From Trueperella sp. (GTDB lineage: Bacteria > Actinomycetota > Actinomycetes > Actinomycetales > Actinomycetaceae), in the NCBI GenBank assembly GCA_022783305.1, contig JALEWQ010000063.1, forward strand, positions 1 to 64,000: 64,000 nt of DNA. Direction: 5' to 3'. Shown here one piece after another: positions 40,783 to 50,308 of this stretch. Under the pieces are notes generated by a model. It saw only the letters and a list, made by a program, of their open reading frames with translations, made no database searches and was not told where the DNA came from. Position numbers and translations under genes: made by a program. Each line of letters opens with the position of its first letter. The first letter of the stretch is position 1.

Positions 40783-40798
40783 CGCGAAATATTCCGCG
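40783..40798. repeat. Near-perfect palindrome between PAC2 and helD genes
   Basis: CGCGAAATATTCCGCG: symmetric except for one A/C pair, with an AATATT core. It lies in the 143-nt divergent gap and could be an operator for either gene. A -10 candidate AATAAT for helD is at about 40849. Confidence 0.4.
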
Positions 40799-40882
40799 CG
40801 TGGCGGCTCAGCTGACGGCCGAACGTGCATCTTGTTCAGAAAAGGGGAATAATCGAAGGCCTTAAAAGCTTGGGGGTATCCA

Positions 40883-43105
40883 GTGCACAAATCCGCCATC
40901 GAACGGGCCATCGCCGAGGAGCAGAGCTTCGTCGACGTCGCCTACGCGGCGCTCGACCGCCAGCGCGAGTACTATCGCGGACAGCTCGCCCGGGTGCGCG
41001 CCCAGGGCGGGCGTGGCACGCCCGGAGCGGTTTCCGAGCGCGACTCCTTTGCCAGCCACTACGAGGACAACCTGCTACGGCTACGCAACGTCGAAAACCG
41101 CCTCGTCATGGGCCGCCTCGACCACAACGACGGCGCGATGACGCACATCGGGCGCATGACGCTTCGCGACGAGGGGCGCCACATCGTCCTCACAGACTGG
41201 CGCGCCCCGCAGTCCGAACCCTTCTACCAGGCCACCGCCGCCCAGCCGGGCACCGTGGTGCGCCGCCGCCACATCCAAACCAGGATGCGGGAGGTGACCA
41301 GCGTCGAGGACGAACTGCTCGACCAGGCCACCTCCTCCGAGCTCAACCTCACGGGCGAGGGCGCGCTCATGGCCGCCATGGCCCAGGCGCGCGACGGCAA
41401 GATGGGCGACATCGTGGGTACCATCCAGGCCGAGCAGGACCGGGTGATCCGCTCCGCGGACGCCGGCGTGCTCGTGGTCCAGGGCGGGCCGGGTACCGGC
41501 AAGACGGCGGTAGCCCTGCACCGCGCCGCCTACCTGCTCTACACCCACCGCGAGCGCCTGTCCCGCTCCGGGGTGCTCATCATCGGCCCCTCCCCGATCT
41601 TCCTGCGCTACATCGATCAGGTGCTGCCCTCACTGGGCGAGTCCGACGTCGTCTCCACGACCATCGAGGAGCTGTTGCCCGGGGTCAGCCCCACGGCGAG
41701 CGAGCCGGTCGAGGTGGCCCAGATCAAGGGCCGGCGGGTGTGGGCTGACATCGCCAAGCGGGCGGTGCGCCAGATCCTTCAAAAGCCCCTGCGAAAGCCG
41801 GTGTCCTTCGCGGTGGATGGCAAGAGGCTCACGCTGACCCCGCAGATGGTCGAGGACGCCCAGCGCCGCGCCCGCCGCTCCGGCAAGCCGCACAACCAGG
41901 CGCGCGAGGTCTACGCCCGCCGCCTCGTCACAGTCCTCGCCGAACAGCTTGCCGCCGCGCTGGAGACCACCGTGGAGGATGCAGACTGGCTCATCTCCGA
42001 CATCGCCGAGTCCATCGACGCCCGGCGCGAGATCAACCTGCGCTGGCTGCCCTCCTCACCGGTGACCCTACTCGAGCGCCTCTACCACTTTCCCGAGCTC
42101 CTCGAACGGGTCGCCCCGCAGTTGAGCCCCGCCGATCGAGCCGCGCTACGCCGCGAGCGCGGCAGCGGCCTGACCCCGGCCGACATCCCGATCATCGACG
42201 AGCTGGCCGAGCACCTGGGCGAGTTTGCCTCCGACGCCGAACGGCACGCCAAGGCGGCCAAGGAAGCCGAGGAGCGCCGACTCAGCGAGTACGTCAGCTC
42301 CACCATGTCCGCGATGGGCCTAGGCGGGGGCATCGTCAGCTCCGACATGATGACGCGCCGGGTCGCCGAGTCCGACTCGGGCGACACCCTCGCCGAGCGC
42401 GCCGCGCGCGACCGGACGTGGACCTACGGGCACGTCGTCATCGACGAAGCCCAAGAGCTGTCCCCCATGCAGTGGCGGATGATCGAGCGGCGCAACCCCT
42501 CCCGCTCCATGACGATCGTCGGCGACCTCGACCAGCGCCCCTCCGGCGCCCCCGAGGGCGGCTGGGAGGACGCGCTCGGCCCGCTCGCGAGCCATCACCG
42601 GGTGGAAAAGCTCACCATCTCCTACCGCACGCCCGCCACCATCTTGTCGAAGGCCGCCGAGGTCATGGCCGCTCAGGGCCATCCCGTCGGCTACATGCGT
42701 GCCGCGCGCGACCTCGATGGGGCACTCGCCTACCACCGCGGCGCGGACGAGGAGCTGATCGAGCTCGTCGCCCGAGCCTGCCGCGAACTCGACGAGGACT
42801 TCGGGACCGGGCGCGGGTCGGTCGGCGTCGTCGTCGCGAAAGATGACCTCGAGCGCGTCGGGACCCTGCTCGAATCCACGTCGCGTCTCAAGGACTGGAC
42901 GCTCGATCGGCACGGTTTCGAGATATCGGCGAGAATACATGTGTTGACCGCGGGGATGTCGAAGGGTCTGGAGTACGACGTCGTCGTGCTGGTGGAGCCG
43001 GAAGCCATTCTGGGAGACGGGCCGGGCGACCTCTACGTCGCCATGACGCGCCCCACGAGGCGACTCGACGTCCTGACGCGCGGCCCACTTCCGAAGGGTT
43101 TCTAG
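40883..43105 (+). CDS. helD: HelD-type RNA polymerase-associated helicase
   Basis: Superfamily 1 UvrD-like ATPase of 740 residues. The N-terminal coiled-coil arm (EEQSFVDVAYAALDRQREYY) and the split helicase core mark it as HelD, which removes stalled RNA polymerase from nucleic acid and in actinobacteria can protect from rifampicin. Walker A is VVQGGPGTGKTAVALHRAAY, Walker B VVIDEAQELSPMQW, motif IV region TIVGDLDQRP, and the C-terminal GMSKGLEYDVVVLVEP and LYVAMTRPTRRL complete it. GTG 40883 with GGGGG upstream. The gap to serA is 11 nt, so cotranscription is possible. Confidence 0.9.
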   Translation: MHKSAIERAIAEEQSFVDVAYAALDRQREYYRGQLARVRAQGGRGTPGAVSERDSFASHYEDNLLRLRNVENRLVMGRLDHNDGAMTHIGRMTLRDEGRHIVLTDWRAPQSEPFYQATAAQPGTVVRRRHIQTRMREVTSVEDELLDQATSSELNLTGEGALMAAMAQARDGKMGDIVGTIQAEQDRVIRSADAGVLVVQGGPGTGKTAVALHRAAYLLYTHRERLSRSGVLIIGPSPIFLRYIDQVLPSLGESDVVSTTIEELLPGVSPTASEPVEVAQIKGRRVWADIAKRAVRQILQKPLRKPVSFAVDGKRLTLTPQMVEDAQRRARRSGKPHNQAREVYARRLVTVLAEQLAAALETTVEDADWLISDIAESIDARREINLRWLPSSPVTLLERLYHFPELLERVAPQLSPADRAALRRERGSGLTPADIPIIDELAEHLGEFASDAERHAKAAKEAEERRLSEYVSSTMSAMGLGGGIVSSDMMTRRVAESDSGDTLAERAARDRTWTYGHVVIDEAQELSPMQWRMIERRNPSRSMTIVGDLDQRPSGAPEGGWEDALGPLASHHRVEKLTISYRTPATILSKAAEVMAAQGHPVGYMRAARDLDGALAYHRGADEELIELVARACRELDEDFGTGRGSVGVVVAKDDLERVGTLLESTSRLKDWTLDRHGFEISARIHVLTAGMSKGLEYDVVVLVEPEAILGDGPGDLYVAMTRPTRRLDVLTRGPLPKGF

Positions 43106-43116
43106 CGAAAGAGTAC

Positions 43117-44325
43117 ATGGTGGCACGGGTCCTGCTTCTTGAGAATCCACACGAGGTTGCTGACGAAGCCTACGGGCGCTACGGGATCGAGGTCGAACGC
43201 GTGCCCGGCTCTCTGGCCACTGACGACCTCATCGAGCGTCTGCAGAACTTCGACATGGTCGGCATCCGCTCCAAGACGAACATCACCCGTGAGGTGATCG
43301 AGGCCTGCCCGCGGCTGACCGCGATCGGCGCCTACTGCATCGGCACCAACCAGATCGACCTCGAGGCGGCCTCCGACCACGGCGTGGCGGTCTTCAACGC
43401 CCCCTATTCCAACACCCGCTCCGTGGTGGAGATGGCGATCGGCGAGCTCATCTTGCTGGTGCGCCGCATCCCCTCGAAGAACGCGGCCCTCCACAAGGGC
43501 GTGTGGCAAAAGACCGCCGCCGGCGCCCACGAGGTGCGCGGCAAGACGCTGGGCATCATCGGCTACGGCTCGATCGGTTCCCAGCTGTCCGTGGTCGCGG
43601 AGGCCCTCGGTATGAAGGTCATCTTCCACGACATCGCCGAGCGCCTCGCGCTGGGCAACGCCACCAAGGTCTCCCTCGACGAGCTGCTCGCCACCTCCGA
43701 CGTCGTCTCCCTCCACATCGACGGGCGCCCCTCCAACACGGGTTACTTCGACGCGGAGAAATTCGCCAAGCTCAAGGACGGAGCCATCCTGCTCAACCTC
43801 GCCCGTGGCCACGTCATGGACCTCGACGCCCTGCGCGAGGCCATCCTGTCCGGCCGGGTAGCTGGCGCCGCCGTCGACGTCTTCCCCAGCGAGCCGCTGA
43901 AGAACGGAGACCCGTTCTCCTCCGTGCTCGTCGGCCTCGACAACGTCATCCTCACCCCGCACATCGGCGGCTCTACCCTCGAGGCTCAGGAGTCGATCGG
44001 CGGGTTCGTCACCGGCAAGCTTCTCAACTACTGGCGCAAGGGCTCGACGGAGCTGTCCGTCAACACCCCCAACATCGCCACGGCCCCGTCCGCCCCCGCT
44101 CTGCACCGGGTGGCTTGGTACCACTGGAATACGCCTGGCGCTCTGGCCGACGTCAACCGGCTCTTCGCCGACGAGGGCGTCAACGTCACCTTCCAGTCGT
44201 TGGCCACCCAGGGCGAATACGGATACATGGTCACCGACATCGCCTCCGAGGTTCCAGCCGCCGTCCTCGAGCGACTCGAGCACGCCAAGGCTCACATCCG
44301 CCTGCGCCTCTTGACGCGAGAATAG
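43117..44325 (+). CDS. serA: D-3-phosphoglycerate dehydrogenase
   Basis: First step of serine synthesis: oxidises 3-phosphoglycerate with NAD. The 402-residue chain is the E. coli-like form with a C-terminal ACT domain (TPGALADVNRLFADEGVNV) for serine feedback, not the longer mycobacterial form. NAD loop LGIIGYGSIGSQLSV; catalytic Arg in LLNLARGHVMD, Glu in AAVDVFPSEPL, His in LTPHIGGSTLEAQ. The long minus-strand frame across it is a shadow. Confidence 0.95.
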   Translation: MVARVLLLENPHEVADEAYGRYGIEVERVPGSLATDDLIERLQNFDMVGIRSKTNITREVIEACPRLTAIGAYCIGTNQIDLEAASDHGVAVFNAPYSNTRSVVEMAIGELILLVRRIPSKNAALHKGVWQKTAAGAHEVRGKTLGIIGYGSIGSQLSVVAEALGMKVIFHDIAERLALGNATKVSLDELLATSDVVSLHIDGRPSNTGYFDAEKFAKLKDGAILLNLARGHVMDLDALREAILSGRVAGAAVDVFPSEPLKNGDPFSSVLVGLDNVILTPHIGGSTLEAQESIGGFVTGKLLNYWRKGSTELSVNTPNIATAPSAPALHRVAWYHWNTPGALADVNRLFADEGVNVTFQSLATQGEYGYMVTDIASEVPAAVLERLEHAKAHIRLRLLTRE

Positions 44326-44387
44326 AGTTAGTCGAGTCACTGGCGCGCCTCGCGCGGTACCATTATCCCGAAACGGAAGGAGCACCG

Positions 44388-46265
44388 ATGGACCAGATGG
44401 CACGCGCCCACTCCTATTACGCCGACGGCGTGGCGACGACGATCGAACCCGTCACCACCACGATCGACCAGCTACTCGTCAACGCCACGCGGGACTTCCC
44501 CGACCGGGTCGCGATTGACTTCCTCGCCCGGGAGTTCACCTACGCGGAGGTCTTCGACGAGGTACGCCGCGCCGCCCAGGTGCTGACCATGTGCGGCGTG
44601 CGCAAGGGCGACGTCATCTCGGTGGTTTTACCCAACTGCCCCCAGCACTACGTCGCCTTCTACGCGGCGCAGTTCCTCGGGGTGACGGTCGCCGAGCACA
44701 ACCCGCTTGCCCCCGCCGCCCAGATCGATACCCAAATCGACCTGGTGGGCTCGACAGTGGTGATCGGCTGGGAGCAGACGCTGGAGAAGCTGTTGGCCGA
44801 CGGCGACTTCAAGGATCGCACCTACCTCGCCGTCAACCTCACCAAAGCCCTTCCTGCCTCGTCCCAATTCCTCCTCAAGATGCCACTCAAGGCCGCCAGG
44901 GCTCAGCGCAACAAGCTGCGCGGACGCGTGCCTGACGGGGTACATTCGTGGGACAACCAGGTCCGCCACAACGCCCCTTTAGACCTCAGTAGGGTCGCCG
45001 GCCCGCAGCTCGACGACATCGCCGTCCTGCTCATGACGGGCGGCACCACGGGCACGCCGAAGGCGGTGGCGCTCAGCCACCGCGCCCTCGTGTCGAATAC
45101 GAAACAGATCGAGGCGTGGCTCAGAGACCTCACTTACGGTCAGGAGACGGTGGGCGCCGTGCTTCCCTTCTTCCACGCTTTCGGGTTGCAGCTGTCGATG
45201 CTCACGTGCGTCAACCTCGCCGCAACCCAGGCCATGACCCCATCCTTCGACGTCGACATTCTTTTCGCCGCCCACCGGCGCCACCCCATGACGTTCTTTG
45301 GGGGCGTGCCGCCGATGTTTACCCGGATGCTCGACGCGATCGACGCCGGCAAGTCCGCCGACCTGTCCACCATCCGTTACTCCGTCTGCGGCGCGATGCC
45401 CCTCGACCCGGAACTCGCCCAACGCTGGGAAGCCCGCGCTGGCCTCATGATCGAGGGTTACGGGATGACGGAGGCTTCGCCCGTGATTGCGGGGTCTCCC
45501 CTGTCAGAACGACGCCGCCCCTCCACCCTCGGCCTGCCCTTCCCCTCTACGGAGGTCAAGATCGTGGACCCCGAAGACCACTCGGTCGAGGTCCCGGACG
45601 GGGAGATCGGAGAACTGGCGGTGCGCGGCCCGCAAATCTTTCAGGGTTACTACAAGAACCCGGAGGAGACGGCGGCCGCTCTCACGGACGGCTGGCTGTT
45701 CACCGGCGACCTCGGGCGCTGGGACGATGGCTTCCTCGTCATGGCCGACCGGCGCAAGGAGATGATCATTAACTCCGGCTTCAACGTCTACCCCTCACAG
45801 GTGGAGTCGGCCGTGCGCGACATGCCGGGCGTGGTTGACGTGGCGGTGGTCGGCATGCCCACCGACACCTTCTCCGAGTCTGTGGTCGCCGCGCTCGTGC
45901 TCGAGCCGGGGGCCAGCGTAGACCTGGACGCAGTACGGGCGTGGACCGAAGACAAGCTTTCCCACTACGCGATGCCCAAGTCTATCGCTATCTTCGACGA
46001 ACTGCCCCGCTCGCAACTGGGCAAGGTCATGCGCAAGAAGGTAACCGAGCGCCTTGCCAACCTCGAGCTTGTCTCGGGTCAGTGGCGTGAGCGGGTATCG
46101 GAGGCGACGGCGAAGAGCGCCGAACGGCTGGACGAATATGTGACCTCCGTCAAGGAGCGCGCCGCGGCCCGAGCCGCCGGCGCCGCGGCCGCCAACGACG
46201 CCGAAGCTGAAACCCCCGGCGAGGAACACCAGACTCCCGGCGAGGAACGCCAGGCTCGGGAGTAG
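44388..46265 (+). CDS. fadD: Long-chain fatty acid--CoA ligase
   Basis: AMP-forming acyl-CoA synthetase of 625 residues. P-loop-like LLMTGGTTGTPKAVALSH, VLPFFHAFGLQLSM, the YGMTEASPVIAGSPLS adenylate motif and the hinge GWLFTGDLGRWDDGFLVMADRRKEMI are all there, with a conserved C-terminal Lys region (RSQLGKVMRKKV). The last 40 residues are an Ala/Glu tail with two PGEE repeats. ATG 44388 has AAGGAG upstream. An open frame upstream to 43503 is the third frame of serA. Confidence 0.93.
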   Translation: MDQMARAHSYYADGVATTIEPVTTTIDQLLVNATRDFPDRVAIDFLAREFTYAEVFDEVRRAAQVLTMCGVRKGDVISVVLPNCPQHYVAFYAAQFLGVTVAEHNPLAPAAQIDTQIDLVGSTVVIGWEQTLEKLLADGDFKDRTYLAVNLTKALPASSQFLLKMPLKAARAQRNKLRGRVPDGVHSWDNQVRHNAPLDLSRVAGPQLDDIAVLLMTGGTTGTPKAVALSHRALVSNTKQIEAWLRDLTYGQETVGAVLPFFHAFGLQLSMLTCVNLAATQAMTPSFDVDILFAAHRRHPMTFFGGVPPMFTRMLDAIDAGKSADLSTIRYSVCGAMPLDPELAQRWEARAGLMIEGYGMTEASPVIAGSPLSERRRPSTLGLPFPSTEVKIVDPEDHSVEVPDGEIGELAVRGPQIFQGYYKNPEETAAALTDGWLFTGDLGRWDDGFLVMADRRKEMIINSGFNVYPSQVESAVRDMPGVVDVAVVGMPTDTFSESVVAALVLEPGASVDLDAVRAWTEDKLSHYAMPKSIAIFDELPRSQLGKVMRKKVTERLANLELVSGQWRERVSEATAKSAERLDEYVTSVKERAAARAAGAAAANDAEAETPGEEHQTPGEERQARE

Positions 46266-46277
46266 TCGCCGGGCCTT

Positions 46278-46724
46278 CTACTTGCCGGCCTTGAGTTCGG
46301 CGATCGTCTGCTCGAAGTCCTCCAACGACTCGAAGTTCGAATACACGGAGGCGAAGCGTAGGTAGGCCACCTTGTCGAGTTCGCGCAGCGGCTCGAGGAT
46401 GGCGAGGCCGACATCCTGTGAGTCGATCTGGGCCACCCCGGAGGCGCGAATCGTCTCCTCCACCTTCTGGGCCAGGACGGCGAGCTGATCGCTGGTCACG
46501 GGCCTGCCCTGGCAGGCCCGCCCGACGCCCTTGATCACCTTGTCCCGCGAGAACGGCTCGGTGGCGCCCGACCGTTTGATCACCATGAGGGTGGCTGTCT
46601 CCGTGGTAGAGAACCTACGCCCACACTGCGGGCATTCACGGCGCCGCCGGATGAGCTGACCGTCGTCGGATGTGCGGGTGTCGATGACGCGGGAGTCTTC
46701 ATAGTGACAAAAAGGACAGAACAT
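46278..46724 (-). CDS. nrdR: Transcriptional repressor NrdR
   Basis: ATP-cone repressor of ribonucleotide reductase genes. The zinc ribbon [17 protein letters not shown] and [13 protein letters not shown] is followed by the ATP-cone domain ([18 protein letters not shown]). Length 148. ATG 46724 is the canonical start and lies 7 nt after TAGTTT, so it may be leaderless; ATG 46730 is also in frame. The lexA-nrdR neighbourhood is typical of actinobacteria. Convergent with fadD, 12 nt between stops. Confidence 0.95.
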   Translation of the reverse strand: MFCPFCHYEDSRVIDTRTSDDGQLIRRRRECPQCGRRFSTTETATLMVIKRSGATEPFSRDKVIKGVGRACQGRPVTSDQLAVLAQKVEETIRASGVAQIDSQDVGLAILEPLRELDKVAYLRFASVYSNFESLEDFEQTIAELKAGK

Positions 46725-46731
46725 GTTCATA

Positions 46732-46761
46732 AAACTACCGCCCGCACCGAAGGATCGGCAA
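46732..46761 (-). promoter_or_regulatory. Putative leaderless nrdR promoter
   Basis: Minus strand: -35 TTGCCG (46761-46756), 18-nt spacer, -10 TAGTTT (46737-46732), then 7 nt to ATG 46724. The rest of the 178-nt gap up to the LysM gene (46903) shows nothing I can name. Confidence 0.5.
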
Positions 46762-46902
46762 GACCAAGGTACCTTTCAGGCCAGCAACGGACCACGATAG
46801 CGGCAGGTCGAACCCGCAATGACGATCGCTGAAAGCGGCTCTGGGTCGCACACCCCGCCGTTCGAAGCGCCCGGCGATGACACATGATGCGTACCTACAG
46901 GA

Positions 46903-47502
46903 TCAGTAGGACGGCAACAGGAGCTGCGAGCCGGCCGCGATGTGTGTGCCGTCAAGCGCATTGAGGGCCATGATGTCATGGACCACCCGCTCCGTGGGCA
47001 GGCCGGTACCCATCGCGCTGGCGATTGACCACAGTGAATCCCCCGCCATGACCGTGGTGACGCCGCCCGCCTGGAGACCAAGGCCAAGCGCCGCGTAGAG
47101 AAAGATGCCCAGCGCGAAGGCGAAGATCGCCGCCGCCGCGATGCCGAGGGCGAGGATGATGCGCTGGCGGCGGACGACGACAGCGCGCGTAGCACGATCC
47201 TGCCGGGCCGCCCACGTACCCGCCTGCGCCGAACGCGCGATGCGCACGGGACGCCCGCTTCCCGCCGCGCGCGACGCACTCGTACGGGCTACCTGGCGGA
47301 TCTGGCGGACCGGGCGAGACGGCTGGACGAACGCCACGTCGGCCGACCCGGGAGTGGGAACGGCGCGAAGAAGTCGAGATGCCTCCGCCGGCCGGTCAGG
47401 ACGCACCGCGGCCTTCCGCTCACCAGCCTTCCGCTCACCGGCACGAACCGCCCGAAGTGCCGGGCGCACAGCGACGTTAGCGTCGGATTGAAGTGCAGTC
47501 AT
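46903..47502 (-). CDS. LysM-domain membrane protein, probable SOS-induced division inhibitor
   Basis: 199-residue protein: basic, Ala/Arg-rich cytoplasmic N-terminus (1-112), one helix (about 114-140, IILALGIAAAAIFAFALGIF) and an extracytoplasmic LysM domain (about 148-197, VMAGDSLWSIASAMG) that binds peptidoglycan. Divergent from lexA with LexA boxes at its promoter, it matches the location and architecture of Mycobacterium Rv2719c and Corynebacterium DivS, which restrain division during DNA damage. GAGGAGG lies 5 nt before ATG 47502; the longer frame to 47589 would read through the LexA boxes. Function by analogy only. Confidence 0.85.
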   Translation of the reverse strand: MTALQSDANVAVRPALRAVRAGERKAGERKAAVRPDRPAEASRLLRAVPTPGSADVAFVQPSRPVRQIRQVARTSASRAAGSGRPVRIARSAQAGTWAARQDRATRAVVVRRQRIILALGIAAAAIFAFALGIFLYAALGLGLQAGGVTTVMAGDSLWSIASAMGTGLPTERVVHDIMALNALDGTHIAAGSQLLLPSY

Positions 47503-47512
47503 ATCTTCCTCC

Positions 47513-47543
47513 TCGAACATACGTTCGTCGAACATCTGTTTGA
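47513..47543. promoter_or_regulatory. LexA boxes 1 and 2 (LysM side)
   Basis: TCGAACATACGTTCGT (47513-47528) and TCGAACATCTGTTTGA (47528-47543) share one base and both fit the Gram-positive SOS consensus GAAC-N4-GTTY with flanking TCG/GA. Both lie between the LysM -10 and its start. Confidence 0.85.
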
Positions 47544-47572
47544 ATGCTACCGGATTCGCCTCGCCGCGTCTA
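47544..47572 (-). promoter_or_regulatory. Putative promoter of the LysM gene
   Basis: Minus strand: -35 TAGACG (47572-47567), 17-nt spacer, -10 TAGCAT (47549-47544). Transcription would begin inside LexA box 2, and box 3 overlaps the -35. Confidence 0.5.
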
Positions 47573-47609
47573 GAACTTTTGTTCGACACGCATTAGAACA
47601 GGTGTTTGA
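47571..47609. promoter_or_regulatory. LexA boxes 3 and 4 (lexA side)
   Basis: TAGAACTTTTGTTCGA (47571-47586) and TAGAACAGGTGTTTGA (47594-47609). Box 4 overlaps the lexA -35. Together with boxes 1 and 2 this gives four sites in 97 nt. Confidence 0.85.
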
Positions 47610-47634
47610 ACTCGCTTAGCTCACCCGATAACCT
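47606..47634 (+). promoter_or_regulatory. lexA promoter
   Basis: -35 TTGAAC (47606-47611), 17-nt spacer, -10 TAACCT (47629-47634). The -35 overlaps LexA box 4, so LexA should repress its own gene. A leader of about 50 nt follows. Confidence 0.6.
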
Positions 47635-47691
47635 GTAGAAGAAAGTCAATCAGGCCGCTCCGACAAAAATTTTTGGAGCTTAGGGGGAGCC

Positions 47692-48384
47692 ATGAGCATC
47701 TCGGATCGCCAACTCGCCATTTTGCGCGCCATCTGCTCGGCGATCGCCGAACGCGGCTTTCCGCCCACCGTGCGAGAGATCGGCCAGATCGTCGGCCTGA
47801 AGTCGTCCTCGTCGGTCAAGTACCAGCTCGACCTGCTCGAGCACGAGAACCTCATCGCGCGCGATCCGCGCCGGCCCCGCACCATCGAGGTCACGGATCG
47901 CGGCTTGGAGCTGGCCGGCTTCGAGCCGCCAGCACCCGCGATCCCCACGAGCACCCGCGTCCCCGGCACCGCCAGCTACCGCCTCGACGACTCCGACGTC
48001 GCCATCACCGCTCCCGTCAACGTCCCCGCCGTGGGCCGCATCGCGGCCGGCGGTCCGATCCTCGCCGAGCAGCACGTCGAGGATGTCTTCCCCCTGCCCC
48101 GTCAGCTCACGGGAGACGGCGACCTGTTCATGCTCTCCGTCTCGGGCGATTCCATGATCGACGCCGCGATCTGCGACGGAGACTGGGTGGTCGTTCGCCG
48201 CCAGCCCGTGGCTGAGAACGGTGAGATCGTCGCGGCAATGATCGACGGGGAGGCTACGGTCAAGACACTCTCACGCAAGGACGGGCACGTGTGGCTCCTG
48301 CCCCGCAACACCAACTACGCACCCATCCCCGGCGATCAGGCCCAAATCCTGGGCAAGGTGGTCACTGTTCTTCGAGCCCTGTAG
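47692..48384 (+). CDS. lexA: SOS repressor LexA
   Basis: 230-residue repressor-protease. Winged helix at 5-65 ([19 protein letters not shown], then [20 protein letters not shown] as recognition region). Autocleavage bond A119-G120 in GRIAAGGPI; catalytic Ser154 in SGDSM and Lys191 in ATVKTL. RecA filaments on single-stranded DNA trigger cleavage. ATG 47692 has AGGGGGAG upstream. Its 3' end overlaps the convergent dinG-like gene by 23 nt. Confidence 0.97.
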   Translation: MSISDRQLAILRAICSAIAERGFPPTVREIGQIVGLKSSSSVKYQLDLLEHENLIARDPRRPRTIEVTDRGLELAGFEPPAPAIPTSTRVPGTASYRLDDSDVAITAPVNVPAVGRIAAGGPILAEQHVEDVFPLPRQLTGDGDLFMLSVSGDSMIDAAICDGDWVVVRRQPVAENGEIVAAMIDGEATVKTLSRKDGHVWLLPRNTNYAPIPGDQAQILGKVVTVLRAL

Positions 48385-50308
48385 CCAGCCGCGTGAGCGC
48401 GGCGAGCACCACAGCCCGGTCGGTCGTCCGCCACATCTGCGGAAGCGAGGCAAGCAGGAATCCCGAATAGCGCGCCGTACGCAGCCGGGAATCGAGCACG
48501 GCCACCACTCCCCGGTCGTCGCACCGGCGCAACAGTCGTCCGGCGCCCTGGGCCAGCAGCAATGCGGCATGGGTGGCCGAGACGCTCATGAAGGGGTTGT
48601 ACCCCGCCTGCCCGGCCGCCTGGGTGCGCGCCTGGATGAGGGGATCGTCGGGGCGAGGAAAGGGGATGCGGTCGATGATAACCAGCCGGCAGGTCGACCC
48701 CGGCACGTCCACGCCCTGCCACAGCGACAGCGTGCCAAACAGACTCGCCCGCGGATCCTGCGCGAACTGCTCGAGGAGCGTGGGTAGCTGATCCTCGCCC
48801 TGGCACGCCACGGGCAGATCCAGGTGCTCGCGCACGTACTCGGCCGCCCGGGTCGCCCCGGCCCGCGAGGTGAACAGACACAGCGCCCCGCCATTCGAGG
48901 CCTCGATGAGGTCCACGATCTCCTGGAGGTGCTCCTCGCCGTAGCCGTCGCGGCCCGGCGCGCGCAGGTGCTCGGCCACGTACAGGATGCCCTGATGGAG
49001 CTCGTCAAACGGCGTACCGACGTCGAGGCCGGTCCATTGCCCCTGACTGGGATAGGTAAAGCCGACTCGGCCAGCCATCGCGTCGAAGCTGCCGCCCACC
49101 TGTAACGTCGCCGAGGTCAGCACCACCGGCGTGTCCTCGAACAGCCCCGAAGCGATCGCCCCCGAAACGTCGAGTGGGGCGAGGTAGAGCGCGCGCTGGT
49201 CGTTGAACTCGCTGACCCAGGCCACGAACCGACCCTCCGCCACGGCGTCGGAGAGCAGGTCGGCGCACAGGTCCACCAGGGCCGTCAGCCGCGAGCGCAG
49301 CACAGTCTTGGTCGCGTTCGCCTCCTCGTTGGCGCTGGAGAGGGAGGCGACCTCCCCGCCCGCCGTCTGCACTTTGCCCATGATGCGGGCGATCGTGTCG
49401 GAGAGCTCGGCGCTGATGCGCGTGAGCCGGCCCTCCTTGAGCTCTGACAGCACCTCGGCGAGCTCCTCGGCGACGTCGCCCAACCCCTCGTCGTCGAGCC
49501 CGGCCGTGCGCAGCAGGCGCGCCACACCGCGCAGCTCGTAGCCGGCAAGCGCGCGGGTAAGTTGCCCGGTCACCCGGTCGATGAGGTCGTGGGCCTCGTC
49601 GACGATGTAGGCGTCGGACTCGGGCAACACCGGCGTGCCGGAGGCTTGGATGCCGAGCAGGGCGTGGTTGGTCACCACGATGTCGGCGTCCTCCGCCCTG
49701 GCCCTTGCCAGGCGCGCAAAGCATTCTTGCCGCATGGGGCAGTGCTCCCCGATGCATTCGCGCTTCTGGATCGAGATCTGGTTCCACGCCCGGTCGGACA
49801 CGCCCGGCACGAGGTCGTCGCGGTCGCCGGTATCGGTGGACAGCGCCCACTCGCGGGCGCGTACCACCTCCTCGCCCGTTGCCGTCGCTCCCAGCTCGCC
49901 TTCGGCGCGCGAGAGCAGCGCGTCCTCTTCCGGGAAGCCGCCGTCGACCTTGCGAAGACAGGCGTAGTTGTTCCAGCCCTTGAGCAGGGCGACCTCCACG
50001 TGCGATCCCATCGTCTCCTGGATGGCTTTCGCGACGGCGGGCGCGTCCTGGGTGATGATCTGGCGCTGGAGGGGAAGCGTGGCGGTGGAGATTGTGGCGC
50101 GCTTGCCCGTCTCCGCCGACCACATCATCGCCGGAAGGAGGTAGCCGAACGACTTGCCGGTGCCGGTGCCCGCCTCGATCATGAGATGGGACTCCTCCAT
50201 CAGCGCGTCGTAGACGGCGTCGACCATCTTCGCCTGGCCCTCGCGCGGCTTGCCCCCGATGCTCGCCACAAGGTGGGCGAGCACCTCGCGCGGCTTCGGC
50301 TGGCTCAC
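48362..50308 (-). CDS. dinG: DinG-family ATP-dependent helicase
   Basis: XPD-like superfamily 2 helicase of 648 residues. Walker [24 protein letters not shown] box [12 protein letters not shown], motif [20 protein letters not shown]. Four Cys ([19 protein letters not shown]) placed as in the 4Fe-4S domain. In E. coli DinG unwinds R-loops and is SOS-controlled; here no LexA box is obvious, but the gene is convergent with lexA. It is second in an operon after hflX, with an ATGA overlap. Confidence 0.9.
   Translation of the reverse strand: MSQPKPREVLAHLVASIGGKPREGQAKMVDAVYDALMEESHLMIEAGTGTGKSFGYLLPAMMWSAETGKRATISTATLPLQRQIITQDAPAVAKAIQETMGSHVEVALLKGWNNYACLRKVDGGFPEEDALLSRAEGELGATATGEEVVRAREWALSTDTGDRDDLVPGVSDRAWNQISIQKRECIGEHCPMRQECFARLARARAEDADIVVTNHALLGIQASGTPVLPESDAYIVDEAHDLIDRVTGQLTRALAGYELRGVARLLRTAGLDDEGLGDVAEELAEVLSELKEGRLTRISAELSDTIARIMGKVQTAGGEVASLSSANEEANATKTVLRSRLTALVDLCADLLSDAVAEGRFVAWVSEFNDQRALYLAPLDVSGAIASGLFEDTPVVLTSATLQVGGSFDAMAGRVGFTYPSQGQWTGLDVGTPFDELHQGILYVAEHLRAPGRDGYGEEHLQEIVDLIEASNGGALCLFTSRAGATRAAEYVREHLDLPVACQGEDQLPTLLEQFAQDPRASLFGTLSLWQGVDVPGSTCRLVIIDRIPFPRPDDPLIQARTQAAGQAGYNPFMSVSATHAALLLAQGAGRLLRRCDDRGVVAVLDSRLRTARYSGFLLASLPQMWRTTDRAVVLAALTRLATGLEEQ

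Noticed and set aside
40740..40882. Rifamycin-associated element upstream of helD
   Set aside because: No GGGGCTTGC-type inverted repeat is present; only an unrelated AT-core palindrome was found.
43503..44387. N-terminal extension of the fadD frame by 295 codons
   Set aside because: It is a second frame through serA; similarity begins at ATG 44388, which has its own ribosome-binding site.
43102..44403. 433-codon minus-strand frame
   Set aside because: Antisense of serA with no recognisable domain.
46268..46290. Bidirectional terminator between fadD and nrdR
   Set aside because: Only a 5-bp GCCGG/CCGGC stem with a 12-nt loop and no U-tract.
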